Source: KK5 sp034043675
GTDB taxonomy: Bacteria > Pseudomonadota > Gammaproteobacteria > Burkholderiales > Burkholderiaceae_C
DNA: 64,000 bases
NCBI RefSeq assembly: GCF_034043675.1
Contig: NZ_JAXCLA010000003.1
Location: 310,001-374,000 of the forward strand
Direction of reading: 5' to 3'
Translations under genes and position numbers: made by a program
Part shown: one piece after another, positions 1 to 9,504 of the stretch
How the letters are laid out: each line of letters begins with the position of its first letter
How positions within the stretch are numbered: the first letter of the stretch is position 1
The notes under the pieces: model-generated
The model's input: only the letters and a program-made list of their open reading frames with translations
Told to the model about the DNA's origin: nothing
The model's database searches: none

Positions 1-147
1 ATCGGCGCACATGCGCCACAGGCCCGGGATTGTAGGGGTCGCGGGCGACACCCTTGCCACGGGCCTGCCACAAGCGTGTGAAGATTGATTTCCAAGCCGG
101 GTTTGCCAGCAACGCACGTTCCCGTCGCGTGGCTACCATCGCCGGCC

Positions 148-2202
148 ATGACACCCTATCCGCACCTGCTCGCGCCGCTGGACCTGGGCTTCACCACCTT
201 GAGGAACCGCGTGCTGATGGGCAGCATGCACACCGGCCTGGAAGACGGCCGCAAGCACTTCGAGCGCATGGCCGCGTACTTCGCCGAGCGGGCGCGTGGC
301 GAGGTCGGGCTGATCGTCACCGGCGGCTTCGCGCCGAACATCGAAGGTTGGGCCAAGCCTTTCGCCGGGACGCTGGCCACGCGTGGCGCGGCGCGGCGGC
401 ACACGGCGATCACGAAGGCCGTACATGCCGAGGGCGGCAAGATCGCGCTGCAGATCCTGCACACCGGGCGCTACGGCTACCAGCCCTTCTGCGTGGCGCC
501 GTCGCGCATCCAGTCGCCGATCTCGCCGTTCACGCCACGCGAGCTGAGCGCGCGCGGCATCGAGCGCCAGATCAAGGCCTTCGTCCGCTGCGCGCAGCTG
601 GCCCGCGAGGCCGGCTACGACGGCGTCGAGGTGATGGGCTCCGAGGGCTACTTCATCAACCAGTTCCTCGTCGCCCACACCAACCAGCGGACCGACGACT
701 GGGGCGGCAGCTACGAGAACCGGATGCGCCTGCCGCTGGAGATCCTGGCGCGCACCCGCGAGGCGCTCGGACCGGACTTCATCATCATCTACCGCCTGTC
801 GCTGCTGGATCTGGTGCCCAACGGCAGCAGCTGGGACGAGGTCCTCACGCTCGCCAAGCGCGTGGCCGCCGGCGGCGCGACGATCATCAACAGCGGCATC
901 GGCTGGCACGAGGCCCGCATCCCGACCATCGCCACCAGCGTGCCGCGCGCCGGCTTCGCGTGGGTGACGAAGAAGCTGCGCGATGCCTTGCGCGCCGAGG
1001 GCATCACGACACCGCTGATCACCAGCAACCGCATCAATACGCCCGAGGTGGCCGAAGGCGTGCTGGCCGATGGCGCGGCCGACATGGTCAGCATGGCGCG
1101 ACCCTTCCTGGCCGACCCAGACTTTGTCAAGAAGGCGCGCGAGAACCGCGCCGACGAGATCAATACCTGCATCGCCTGCAACCAGGCCTGCCTGGACCAC
1201 ACCTTCGCGCAGAAGATCTCTACCTGCCTGGTCAACCCGCGCGCCGCCTACGAGCAGGAGCTGGTGCTGCGCCCCACCACCCGGCGCAAGAAGATCGCCG
1301 TGGTTGGCGCCGGGCCGGCGGGCCTGGCCGCAGCCACGGCACTGGCCGAGCGCGGCCACGCGGTCGACCTGTTCGATTCGGCGGCCGAGATCGGCGGCCA
1401 GTTCAACATGGCGCGGCGCATCCCGGGCAAGGAGGAGTTCAGCGAGACGCTGCGCTACTTCCGCCGCCGCATCGAGGTGACCGGTGTGCAGCTCCATCTG
1501 AATCGACGAGTCGATGCCGCTCAACTAACGGGTTATGACGACGTGCTGCTCGCCACCGGCGTGACCCCGCGCGATCCGAAGATCAAAGGCCAGGACGACC
1601 CCGCGGTGGCCGGCATGGTGCTCGGCTACATCGACGTGCTGGCGCGCCGCGCGCCGGTCGGGCGGCGCGTGGCCATCGTCGGTGCTGGGGGCATCGGCTT
1701 CGACGTGGCCGAGTACCTGGCGGAGCACGAGGGCCAGTCGCTGGCGCTTGATGCCCCGGCCTGGCGGCGCGAATGGGGCGTGGCCGACCCGGTCGAGCAG
1801 CGCGCGGGCCTGGCGCGCCCGCAGCCGGCCGAGCCGGCGCGCGAGATCACGCTGCTGCAGCGCAAGAGCGGTAAGCTCGGCGCGGGCCTGGGCAAGACCA
1901 CCGGGTGGATTCATCGCGCCGCGCTCAAGATGAAGCGCGTGGAGATGCTGTCCGGCGTCAACTACGAGGCGATCACGCCGGAGGGCCTGTGGGTCAGCTA
2001 CGGCGAGAAGCGCACCGACACGCAACTGATCGCCGTGGACACCATCGTGCTGTGCGCCGGCCAGGAGCCGCTGCGCGAGCTGGAAGCACCGCTGCGTGCC
2101 GCTGGCATAACGGTCCATTTGATCGGAGGCGCGCAGGAGGCCGGCGAATTGGACGCAAAGCGTGCAATTTTGCAGGGAACCCGTGTTGCGGCGGCGCTCT
2201 AG
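148..2202 (+). CDS. fadH: NADPH-dependent 2,4-dienoyl-CoA reductase-like flavoenzyme
   Basis: The 684-residue product has the architecture of FadH-type reductases. An N-terminal old-yellow-enzyme FMN barrel covers about residues 1-340. A cysteine cluster (CIACNQAC, then TCLVNP) then fits a 4Fe-4S site. A C-terminal FAD/NAD(P)H module follows, with the dinucleotide motif GAGPAGLAAA and a second GAGGIGFD. The family removes double bonds from unsaturated acyl-CoA during beta-oxidation, though related enone reductases share this layout. The ATG at 148 opens the conserved barrel; the 21 codons of open frame before it look non-homologous. Length is normal for the family. It is core chromosomal DNA, with no operon partner visible downstream. 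Confidence 0.88.
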   Translation: MTPYPHLLAPLDLGFTTLRNRVLMGSMHTGLEDGRKHFERMAAYFAERARGEVGLIVTGGFAPNIEGWAKPFAGTLATRGAARRHTAITKAVHAEGGKIALQILHTGRYGYQPFCVAPSRIQSPISPFTPRELSARGIERQIKAFVRCAQLAREAGYDGVEVMGSEGYFINQFLVAHTNQRTDDWGGSYENRMRLPLEILARTREALGPDFIIIYRLSLLDLVPNGSSWDEVLTLAKRVAAGGATIINSGIGWHEARIPTIATSVPRAGFAWVTKKLRDALRAEGITTPLITSNRINTPEVAEGVLADGAADMVSMARPFLADPDFVKKARENRADEINTCIACNQACLDHTFAQKISTCLVNPRAAYEQELVLRPTTRRKKIAVVGAGPAGLAAATALAERGHAVDLFDSAAEIGGQFNMARRIPGKEEFSETLRYFRRRIEVTGVQLHLNRRVDAAQLTGYDDVLLATGVTPRDPKIKGQDDPAVAGMVLGYIDVLARRAPVGRRVAIVGAGGIGFDVAEYLAEHEGQSLALDAPAWRREWGVADPVEQRAGLARPQPAEPAREITLLQRKSGKLGAGLGKTTGWIHRAALKMKRVEMLSGVNYEAITPEGLWVSYGEKRTDTQLIAVDTIVLCAGQEPLRELEAPLRAAGITVHLIGGAQEAGELDAKRAILQGTRVAAAL

Positions 2203-2398
2203 ACCTAGCCAAGACTAGCCCGTGTCCAGACACTAGCGCCGGAGTCGAAGGGGCCGCCGCGCGAAGTACATGGGCGTGGCGGTGACGAATAAAGAACCAG
2301 CGCAGCATCGCCACGCGAGCCGGGCCACCAGCCGGGCGGTACGCCATGGCGGCGTGCGCCACAAGGTCCGCAAGGCCATGAGCTTGTCACCGAGAAAC

Positions 2399-4669
2399 AT
2401 GTACCGTTCTTTTGCGGTGCCAGCGCTATTGCTGCTGGCGCCCACGGCGCGAGCGGATACCGCCGCTGCCGTCGATCTGCACAGCCCCGTGTTCTGGCTG
2501 GGCGCGTTCTGCGTCGTCGGCGCACTGGCCATGGGCCTGGTGCTGGGTGTGCTGCGGATGCAGCGCCAACGGCTGCGCCAGCGCCGTGCCGAGCTGCTGC
2601 GCGTGCGGCGCGAGCGCACCAAGCTCAGCGCGCTGCTGAACGCCATCCCCGACCCCGTCTTCTTCAAGGACGCCACCGGCGCCTACGAGGGCTGCAACCC
2701 CGCCTTCGAGCAGTGCCTGGGCGTCGCCGAGGGCGAGCTGCTGGGCCGCCGCGACGACCAGCTGCAGAACCGGCCCGAATGGGCGGGTGCGCTGCGCGAC
2801 ATGCACGCCACCCAGCGCACGCTCAGCTGGGCGCAGCAGCCCAATGGCGAGCGCGTCTGCCTGGACATCGTGCAGGCGCCGGTCTTCGACGAGGACCAGT
2901 GCCTCGGCGTCGTCGGCGTGGCGCGCGACGTCACGCCGCTGCGCGAGGCAATGAGCAAGCTGCACCGTGCCGTCACCGTGTTCGAGCACTGCGGCGAGGG
3001 CATCATGGTGATGGGCACCGACCTGCGCATCGAAGACGTCAACCCCGCGCTGTGCGCCATCACCGGCTACAGCCACGAGGAGCTGCTGGGCACCGTGCCG
3101 CGCTACCTGCGCGACGGCGAGCAGGATGCCGATGTGCTGAAGACCTTGTGGACCGAGGTGGCCGCCAAGGGCAAGTGGAGCGGCGAGCTGGTGGAGCGCC
3201 ACAAGAGCGGCAACACCATCCCCGTCTGGGCCACCATCGTCTGCGTGCCGCCGACCGAGGCGGACGGCGATGCCCATTACCTGTCGGTGCTGACCGATAT
3301 CTCCCGCATCAAGCAGACCGAGGCCGAGCTGCTGCACCAGTCGCTGCATGATCGCCTGACCGGCCTGCCCAACCTCTCGCTGCTGCGCGACCGCATCTCG
3401 CGCCAGGTCGGCATCGCCCAGCGCAACCACACCTGCGTGGCGGTGCTCTACATCGACCTGGACGGCTTCCGTGAGGTCAACGACATCGCCGGCCACGCCG
3501 CCGGCGACGCGGTGCTGCTGGAGACGACACAGCGCTTCATCAACGTCACGCGGGCCAGCGATGCGGTGGCGCGTGTCGGTGCCGACGAGTTCGTCGTCGT
3601 GCTCTCGGGCCTGGTCGACGAAGAGACCTCGATGCGCCTGGGCGACCGCCTGATCCAGGCGATGGACACGCCGATCCTCGTCGGCGAGGGCGAGGAGCGA
3701 CGCCGCTTCACCCTCGGCGCCAGCATCGGCCTGGCGCTGTACCCGGCCGACGGCACCAGCGTCGACGAACTGCTGCGCAATGCCGAGGCCGCGATGTGCC
3801 GCGCCAAGGAGCATGCCCGCAATACCGTGCAGGCCTATCGCCCGGAACTGACCCATGCGGTGCAGAAGCGCTTCGAGCTGACCCACGCGCTGCGCCTGGC
3901 CAACGAGGCCGCGCAGTTCCGCCTCGAGTACCAGCCGCAGGTGCGCCTGTCCGACGGCGTGCTGATCGGCGCCGAGGCGCTGCTGCGCTGGCGCCACCCG
4001 AGCCGCGGCCCGATCTCGCCGGCCGAGTTCATCCCGCTGGCCGAGGACACCGGCCTGATCATCCCGATCGGCCGCTGGGTGCTGGAAACCGCCTGCCGCC
4101 AGGCCGCGCGCTGGCAGGGCCAGCCGGACAAGCCGCAGCAGGTGGCCGTCAACGTCTCGGCCCGCCAGCTGCGCCAGCCGGACTTCGTCGAGACCATCGA
4201 CTACATCCTGGCCGAGACCGGCTGCCCGGCGCGCGCGCTGGAGCTGGAAGTCACCGAAAGCCTGCTGCTGGAAGACGCCGAGGCCGCCATCGAGCTGCTG
4301 GGCCGGCTGAGCCAGCGTGGCGTGCGCGTGGCCATCGACGACTTCGGCACCGGCTACTCCTCGCTCGCCTACCTGAAGCGCATGCCGGTGCAGACGCTGA
4401 AGATCGACCGCAGCTTCGTCTCCGAGCTGGGCAGCGATGCCAACGTCGCCGCCATCGCTCGCACCGTCATCGTGCTGGCCCGCAGCCTCGGCCTGGACGT
4501 GCTGGCCGAGGGTGTCGAGACGGCCGAGCAGGCCGCCTGGCTGAAGCGCGAGGGCTGCGACTGGGCGCAGGGCTGGTTCTACGGCCGGCCGATGGCAGCC
4601 GATGATTTCGTCGTCACCCCGCCGGTGCCGGCGGAGCCGGAGCCACAGCTCCAGCTGCTGCCCGCCTGA
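2399..4669 (+). CDS. membrane-anchored PAS-PAS-GGDEF-EAL cyclic-di-GMP protein
   Basis: The N-terminus carries a signal-like hydrophobic stretch (YRSFAVPALLLLAPTARA) and a second transmembrane segment around residues 28-50. Two PAS domains follow, then a diguanylate cyclase domain and an EAL phosphodiesterase domain (GAEALLRWRHP). The cyclase signature reads VGADEF rather than GGDEF, so cyclase activity may be reduced, whereas the EAL motif and the later DDFGTGYSSL motif look intact. It probably senses a signal through the PAS domains and mainly degrades cyclic-di-GMP. An in-frame ATG at 2378 and the open frame from 2270 are alternative starts. I chose 2399 because it directly precedes the hydrophobic leader. 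Confidence 0.9.
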   Translation: MYRSFAVPALLLLAPTARADTAAAVDLHSPVFWLGAFCVVGALAMGLVLGVLRMQRQRLRQRRAELLRVRRERTKLSALLNAIPDPVFFKDATGAYEGCNPAFEQCLGVAEGELLGRRDDQLQNRPEWAGALRDMHATQRTLSWAQQPNGERVCLDIVQAPVFDEDQCLGVVGVARDVTPLREAMSKLHRAVTVFEHCGEGIMVMGTDLRIEDVNPALCAITGYSHEELLGTVPRYLRDGEQDADVLKTLWTEVAAKGKWSGELVERHKSGNTIPVWATIVCVPPTEADGDAHYLSVLTDISRIKQTEAELLHQSLHDRLTGLPNLSLLRDRISRQVGIAQRNHTCVAVLYIDLDGFREVNDIAGHAAGDAVLLETTQRFINVTRASDAVARVGADEFVVVLSGLVDEETSMRLGDRLIQAMDTPILVGEGEERRRFTLGASIGLALYPADGTSVDELLRNAEAAMCRAKEHARNTVQAYRPELTHAVQKRFELTHALRLANEAAQFRLEYQPQVRLSDGVLIGAEALLRWRHPSRGPISPAEFIPLAEDTGLIIPIGRWVLETACRQAARWQGQPDKPQQVAVNVSARQLRQPDFVETIDYILAETGCPARALELEVTESLLLEDAEAAIELLGRLSQRGVRVAIDDFGTGYSSLAYLKRMPVQTLKIDRSFVSELGSDANVAAIARTVIVLARSLGLDVLAEGVETAEQAAWLKREGCDWAQGWFYGRPMAADDFVVTPPVPAEPEPQLQLLPA

Positions 4670-4765
4670 CATCGCCCGAGGTCTGCGTGAGAAAGCGCCG
4701 ATCCCCCGCGGGGCGATCGGCCGGCGGTCACCGCGCGGTCAGCCGCTGCGGCTAGGATGGGAGCC

Positions 4766-5422
4766 ATGTCGATGTCATGGCACCTGTTCACCCGCCTGGG
4801 CGAAGCCCAGATCCTGCTGCCCCTCGATCTCGTCGCCATGGCCTGGCTGTGGCTCGGCGCGAAGCGGGGCGGCCTCGCGCTGCGCTGGCTCGCCTGCATG
4901 GGCACCGCCGCCACGCTGACGACGATCACCAAGCTGGCCTTCATCGGCTGGGGTGTCGGCAGCGCCGAGTGGGATTTCACCGGCATCTCCGGCCACGCGA
5001 TGTTCGCCTCGGCCAGCTTCCCGATGCTGGCCTGGGTCTCGATGATGAACCGCAGCGAAGCCACCCAGCGCGCCGGCATCGTGACGGCTTTCGTGCTCGC
5101 TGCGGCCATCGCGTATTCGCGGCTGCCGGTCCATGCGCATTCGCCGTCCGAGGCGCTCGCCGGCTTCCTCGTCGGCTGCGTGGCGAGCGTCATGAGCCTG
5201 CGCGGACTCACCGGCTCGCACCCGGCCGTGCTGCCGTTGTGGCTGCCCACTGCACTGGCCGCCGCACTGCTGGCGCTGCCGGCCTCCGCGCCGGCGCCCC
5301 GCACGCACGAGTGGGTGACGCGGCTGTCGCTGGAACTTTCGGGCCGCGATCGGCCCTATGTGCGCAATGACCTGCACCGACGCGTTCGCGTCACCTCGCC
5401 GGAGCCGCTGTCGGCGATGTGA
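4766..5422 (+). CDS. PAP2-superfamily membrane phosphatase
   Basis: This 218-residue protein has several hydrophobic segments. It carries the PAP2 acid-phosphatase core SGHAMFAS followed by SRLPVHAHSPSEALAGF, which supplies the family's histidines. Members hydrolyse phosphate esters of lipids at the cytoplasmic membrane; the substrate cannot be told from the sequence. The ATG at 4766 is preceded by GGGAG at good spacing, and an ATG three codons upstream is less well placed. This is the last core-type gene before the accessory region, as base composition and gene content change after its stop codon. Confidence 0.78.
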   Translation: MSMSWHLFTRLGEAQILLPLDLVAMAWLWLGAKRGGLALRWLACMGTAATLTTITKLAFIGWGVGSAEWDFTGISGHAMFASASFPMLAWVSMMNRSEATQRAGIVTAFVLAAAIAYSRLPVHAHSPSEALAGFLVGCVASVMSLRGLTGSHPAVLPLWLPTALAAALLALPASAPAPRTHEWVTRLSLELSGRDRPYVRNDLHRRVRVTSPEPLSAM

Positions 5423-5555
5423 GCTGACACGAAGAGTACGTCCCGTCACCAGCCGGCTACTGTGGACGTGCTAGTGGCTGCGAACTTGGCTTCCGCCGAG
5501 GCTCAAGCCAATGCCACCGTGGATACGAGCGCCGCTTCAACTTCTTGGCGTCATT

Positions 5556-7258
5556 GCTGGCGGGTGAACTTCAATTGACGAGGACGCCAACCCAGCTTCC
5601 AATTTGCTGGCAGCCGCGAGGTTGCGTACCAAAAAAGCAGGGGAGGCAGCATGGGACGCAGGTCTGGGGTAGAGGGTTTCTTGCGCGCGGCGGGCCGGGC
5701 CATGGCCGCGGCAGAACGAGACCGGCAACGCTCGATTCGCATGGCGGCTACGCGGGCCAGGCAGGTTGAGCGGCAACAGCGGATGGCCTTCAACCAGCAG
5801 CGGCGAGCCGACCAAGCTGCGGCGAAGGAAGCAAAGGCGCAATACCTTGCTGATCGCCAAGCAGAGACTGAAGACCTGAATGCTGAAGTCGACGAGCAAG
5901 TCAACGCGCTTCAAAGCGTCCTCGAGCACACCCTGGGCGTGGACGACCGCATCAATTTCGACTCGCTGAGGAGTCGAGTCTCTTTTGAGGCGTTCAAGAC
6001 ACCGCCGGCGCTTGCGCCACGCTCCGCGCCGAGGCCTACCGTCGTAGAGCCGTTGACCTGGCTGCAAGGCCTGATACCGGGGGCGTCGGGGCGTCACGCG
6101 CGTGTGGTCGAAAAGGCTCGCGCCGAGGACGAAGTCGCGTTGAGTGATCACCAGAAGGCGGAAGCGGCTAAGGCGGTGGAACTCGCCAAGGCGGCGGACG
6201 AACACGCGCAGCGCAAGGCCGCATTTGACGGTGAGCAGCGCCGGAAAAATGCGGAGGTGGACGAGTTTGAGGCCGACTACCGCGCCAAAGATCCGGCGGC
6301 TGTCGTTGCCTACAACGAGATGGTTCTTACGCGGTCCGAGTACCCGGAGGAAGGCTTCCCTCAGAACTTCCGCTTGGCGTACAACACGGTGTCGAGCGAG
6401 TTGGTCGTCGAGTACGAGTTGCCGCTGCCGTCCGCCGTTCCTGCTGAAGCTGAGTACAAGTACGTCAAGACTCGAGACGAGATCGAGTCCAAGCCTCGGA
6501 AGGCGGCCGAGGTGAAGAAGCTCTACCAGGACCTGGTAGCCGCGGTCACACTTCGAACGCTTCACGAACTATTCGAAGCCGACCAGGCTGATGCTCTGAA
6601 CGTCGTTACCTTTACGGGAGTTCTCGACACCATCGACCCGGCTAGCGGGCGCGAGACCCGGGTTCCCGTGGTCAGCGTACGTGCCTCCAAAGAAGAATTC
6701 GAGCAGCTTCGGCTGGACAAAGTCGACAAGGTTGTCTGCCTGCGAAACCTCGGTGCTCATGTCTCGAGCCGGCCGGATGAACTTCAGGCGGTAAAACCAA
6801 TCATCGAATTCGATATGGTCGACAAGCGTTTCATCGAACAGGGTGACGCGCTGTCAGGTCTGGAGTCTCGGCCCAATTTGATGGACCTGACGCCCAGTGA
6901 GTTCGAGGTCCTGGTGTCGAATCTTTTCGGCAAGATGGGCCTTGAGACAAAGCTCACCCGAGCTTCCCGCGATGGCGGCGTGGACGCCGTCGCCTTTGAT
7001 GCGCGCCCGGTACTTGGTGGCAAGGTTGTCATTCAGGCCAAGCGCTATCGAGACACCGTAGGCGTCAGCGCCGTGCGCGACCTGTACGGCACGATGCTCA
7101 ATGAGGGTGCTAGCAAGGGCATCCTCGTGTGTACGAGCGGCTACGGTGCCGATGCCTACAACTTCTCGAAGGACAAGCCGTTGGAGTTGATCGACGGTGG
7201 TGGATTGCTCTATCTGCTGCGTGAACATGCGGGCACGCATGCCCGCATCGCCTCCTAA
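5556..7258 (+). repeat. 1.7-kb duplicated segment, copy 1
   Basis: This segment and the one at 38898-40599 share a non-coding leader, beginning with GCTGGCGGGTGAACTTCAAT, and the whole Mrr-type gene that follows. Homology starts abruptly at that leader and ends at the stop codon. Many differences are silent, so the copies are not recent duplicates. The shared leader probably holds the promoter and ribosome-binding region of both genes. Confidence 0.85.
5651..7258 (+). CDS. Mrr-type restriction endonuclease with coiled-coil N-terminus, copy 1
   Basis: The 535-residue product begins with a lysine, arginine and glutamine-rich stretch predicted to be helical or coiled coil (about residues 15-110). 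A middle region of unknown function follows. The C-terminus is a restriction-endonuclease-like domain whose catalytic pattern is visible as D445 in DGGVDAVAF and Q462-A-K464 in VVIQAKRY. Mrr-family nucleases cleave DNA, often methylated DNA. A GGGGAGG ribosome-binding site precedes the ATG. A second copy lies at 38992-40599. This copy sits outside the inferred left transposon end at about 8.0 kb, so it may derive from an earlier insertion. Its DNA specificity cannot be read from the sequence. Confidence 0.82.
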   Translation: MGRRSGVEGFLRAAGRAMAAAERDRQRSIRMAATRARQVERQQRMAFNQQRRADQAAAKEAKAQYLADRQAETEDLNAEVDEQVNALQSVLEHTLGVDDRINFDSLRSRVSFEAFKTPPALAPRSAPRPTVVEPLTWLQGLIPGASGRHARVVEKARAEDEVALSDHQKAEAAKAVELAKAADEHAQRKAAFDGEQRRKNAEVDEFEADYRAKDPAAVVAYNEMVLTRSEYPEEGFPQNFRLAYNTVSSELVVEYELPLPSAVPAEAEYKYVKTRDEIESKPRKAAEVKKLYQDLVAAVTLRTLHELFEADQADALNVVTFTGVLDTIDPASGRETRVPVVSVRASKEEFEQLRLDKVDKVVCLRNLGAHVSSRPDELQAVKPIIEFDMVDKRFIEQGDALSGLESRPNLMDLTPSEFEVLVSNLFGKMGLETKLTRASRDGGVDAVAFDARPVLGGKVVIQAKRYRDTVGVSAVRDLYGTMLNEGASKGILVCTSGYGADAYNFSKDKPLELIDGGGLLYLLREHAGTHARIAS

Positions 7259-7364
7259 ATACCGGACACAGGGGCGTGACGTAGCATGGCTCCCTGAACG
7301 GAGCAAATGACCCGCAGTCAGGCGTCATCGTCGGCGATCGACGAAGTTCAAATCTGGCTGCCTC

Positions 7365-7913
7365 ATGGCATACCAACCCGTCTTCCCTCTTGCGCTTCAG
7401 CCGGCGGCATCGGCATTGCTAGGTGCGATGACCGCCTCTGCGCTTGCGCCGGCGCAACAGGGATTCCGAGTCACCGTGCAGGGAGAGTCGCTCTCCGCTC
7501 CTGCCCGGCTCTATTGCTCGCCAAGCGAGCTGCGGGCATTGATCGAACAGGCCGCGGGCGACAGCCGTACCCTCGCACTCTGCCTCGGGACGCGCCACTG
7601 GGATGGACATGTCCGAGAGGAGTGCTTGCGACGACTCATCTCGACGGATCGCCCTTGGGTCGCCCCGTTCTTCGTCCAGCTCCTGGGCGAATACGTCATC
7701 GAAATCGTCGAAGTGATCGCCGAAGCTGTTCGGCTGGCGACCGTTCAGGACCTGTGTGGATTCGCGAGGGAGAACCCAAAGTTCATGGCGCTCACCAGGC
7801 AGAGAGCTACGAGCTACTGGGACTGCTACTTCCGGCGCCGCTTCGGGTCGCTACAGACTTATCCCGCCATCGCCGTCTTGAACGCGATCGACGTGATGGC
7901 CCGATCCCAGTAG
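7365..7913 (+). CDS. hypothetical protein of 182 residues
   Basis: I do not recognise a family. The protein starts with an alanine-rich stretch that could be a weak signal peptide or membrane segment (LALQPAASALLGAMTASALA). The remainder is soluble-looking, with a helix-rich half containing LLGEYVIEIVEVIAEAV and a basic, aromatic patch (TSYWDCYFRRRFGS). It lies about 100 bp after the Mrr-type gene on the same strand and ends just before the inferred left transposon end. It may be cotranscribed with the nuclease. No promoter or strong ribosome-binding site stands out. Confidence 0.55.
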   Translation: MAYQPVFPLALQPAASALLGAMTASALAPAQQGFRVTVQGESLSAPARLYCSPSELRALIEQAAGDSRTLALCLGTRHWDGHVREECLRRLISTDRPWVAPFFVQLLGEYVIEIVEVIAEAVRLATVQDLCGFARENPKFMALTRQRATSYWDCYFRRRFGSLQTYPAIAVLNAIDVMARSQ

Positions 7914-8024
7914 GGCCACTGCCAAGCTGGATTCGCTGGTCCACATCAAATAGGTTCTTCACCAGAAATTCTGGCTAAGTAAATGATTTACAAGAGAAAT
8001 CCAGATTCCACGAAATTCACGAAA

Positions 8025-8077
8025 GTCAAAAGGTGCTTAACTGCTGCTTTTGCGGCAAGTTAAAAGTAGTTCTTAAC
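8025..8077 (+). repeat. left-end TnsB-type binding sites
   Basis: Two motif copies are visible: GTCAAAAGGTGCTTAAC at 8025-8041 and GTTAAAAGTAGTTCTTAAC at 8059-8077, followed by TTGATCGACCC. The reverse complement of the right end holds GTCAAAACGTTCTTAAC and GTTCTTAACTCGACCC, so the two arrays are inverted relative to each other as expected for transposon ends. The rest of the gene-free stretch 7914-8313 holds a small palindrome (GTAAATGATTTAC at 7978-7990) and nothing else that I recognise. Confidence 0.62.
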
Positions 8078-8313
8078 TTGATCGACCCGCGCGGATTGCT
8101 TCTGCGGCTGACATGGTCGTTCACAACTTAGTGCCCGCGGTCCCGATGGGCCTGGCTCACCACTGACCGTGTACCAGAAGGTGTAACGGCGCGCCAGCGC
8201 GATGGCGGAAGCCGCCGACTCCACTGACTCCTACAGTCGGATTCGCAGGGGCAGCCAAAAGCCGGCGTACGTGGTCATTTCGGAGCTGCGCTGACGACGG
8301 CCTCGGTCGATCT

Positions 8314-9156
8314 TCATTTTCGGGGGGAGAACTTCAAGTCATCGGGCATGGCAGGCTTGTCCCGACTTGAAACCTCGACAAGTTCCAACTTGTAGCCGGC
8401 CTCGGACATGGTGCCTAGGGGAAGCTCAACATACGCGGACGAGTCGTTCCCGATGGGCTGCGGCCCCACGCCTTCCCAAGTCTTGTAAAGAATCCGGCAT
8501 TCTTTTTCTGCACCGAAGTCCGCCTGGGGCAAGTAGAAAGCGCAAAGACGGGAGATGCCGCTCAGGATGAAATGCTTTTTGTGGAGTCTCATCAACTCGG
8601 ACGACAGTTCAGCGAGCACCGGGATTGGCACGCCGGGCTTCGCCTGGTAGCGAATATCACGAAAGTTCGGGTTCGATGCCTCAAGGTCAAAGGTCAGCCG
8701 CACCCCGTCGCCCCCTGAAAAACGCCTCCAAAGCGGCTCCTGGTCGCCGCCGCTCAGGCTTGCATCGGTGAACGATGCATAAAAGGTGTTGGGCATCAAG
8801 AGGGTTCGATAGACCGGTTGGCCCTTGTCGTCCCGCTGCATATACCCCTCCAACTTGTGAGATGCGCTGAACGTGGACAACTCCCCCTCGCCATATCGTT
8901 TGGCAAGGTTGCCGAGTCGAAAAGCCCTGGACGCGATGATCGACTCCGCGGCTTCTTGCGTAGTGAAGTGGAAGACCTTCCGCCGGTGAATTCGTGGCCA
9001 GAGCTTCTCGATGAGGAGCTCCGACAGGTACGACTCTGGTTTGGCGAAGTCGCAAACAAGGCTGTCCGTAACGGTGATGTGTTCGTCGGTTATGACGTCT
9101 TTGATGCCGTGCTTCTGAAGCACTGCGTTGATGGTGCCGATGATTGAGGTCGTCAT
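8314..9156 (-). CDS. DUF2971-like protein
   Basis: The 280-residue product has the layout of DUF2971-type proteins: an early KVFHFTTQEAAESII segment, where the product is recognised by its HFT motif, then a stretch ending LWRRFSGGDGVRLTFDL, and a late EKECRILYK motif. This family is frequent in accessory and defence regions and resembles ADP-ribosyltransferase-like folds, but its activity is not established. The gene stands alone on the minus strand, transcribed toward the left end of the element. Start ATG at 9156; no strong ribosome-binding site is visible. Confidence 0.6.
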   Translation of the reverse strand: MTTSIIGTINAVLQKHGIKDVITDEHITVTDSLVCDFAKPESYLSELLIEKLWPRIHRRKVFHFTTQEAAESIIASRAFRLGNLAKRYGEGELSTFSASHKLEGYMQRDDKGQPVYRTLLMPNTFYASFTDASLSGGDQEPLWRRFSGGDGVRLTFDLEASNPNFRDIRYQAKPGVPIPVLAELSSELMRLHKKHFILSGISRLCAFYLPQADFGAEKECRILYKTWEGVGPQPIGNDSSAYVELPLGTMSEAGYKLELVEVSSRDKPAMPDDLKFSPRK

Positions 9157-9483
9157 TCCCTGCGAAGCTCCCAGAATTGCATGGTTAGTGTCGGACGCAA
9201 TTTGTGCACGAGCTTGAGCCAGCGCCGCACTGAATGCGCCGTTATGCCAGCTGTGCAGTCAGGAGGGCGTGGTGTCGGGCCAACATCCGCCCATGTCTTG
9301 TCGAATCCAAGATGGGCGCCTTAGCGGCACATCGAAACGATTCTTATCCGACTCGCCGAGGCTGATTGCTTCAGCCCCCGGGGTAGCGCGCACATCGCCC
9401 CTCAAACCAGCCTTCCCGATGCGCTTCAGCTGCGTCGCCCCGGGGCACTTGGCAGCCGGCAGGTTTCAAAATATACGGTTTAG

Positions 9484-9504
9484 CGCCATACTCTATTTAT
9501 GGCG
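9484..9504. promoter_or_regulatory. inverted repeat overlapping the start of the MerR-like gene
   Basis: CGCCATA at 9484-9490 and TATGGCG at 9498-9504 form a 7-bp inverted repeat with a 7-nt spacer. The second arm contains the start codon at 9499, so binding here would block expression of the gene, as in autorepression. The rest of the gene-free stretch 9157-9498 holds no further signal that I can support. Confidence 0.5.

Noticed and set aside
54..1538. Plus-strand frame overlapping fadH
   Set aside because: Arginine- and alanine-rich composition, no domains, and it lies within the well-supported FadH frame.
2426..4672. Minus-strand frame of 748 codons opposite the GGDEF-EAL gene
   Set aside because: Low-complexity leucine, arginine and glutamine translation typical of a shadow; the opposite strand has complete motifs.
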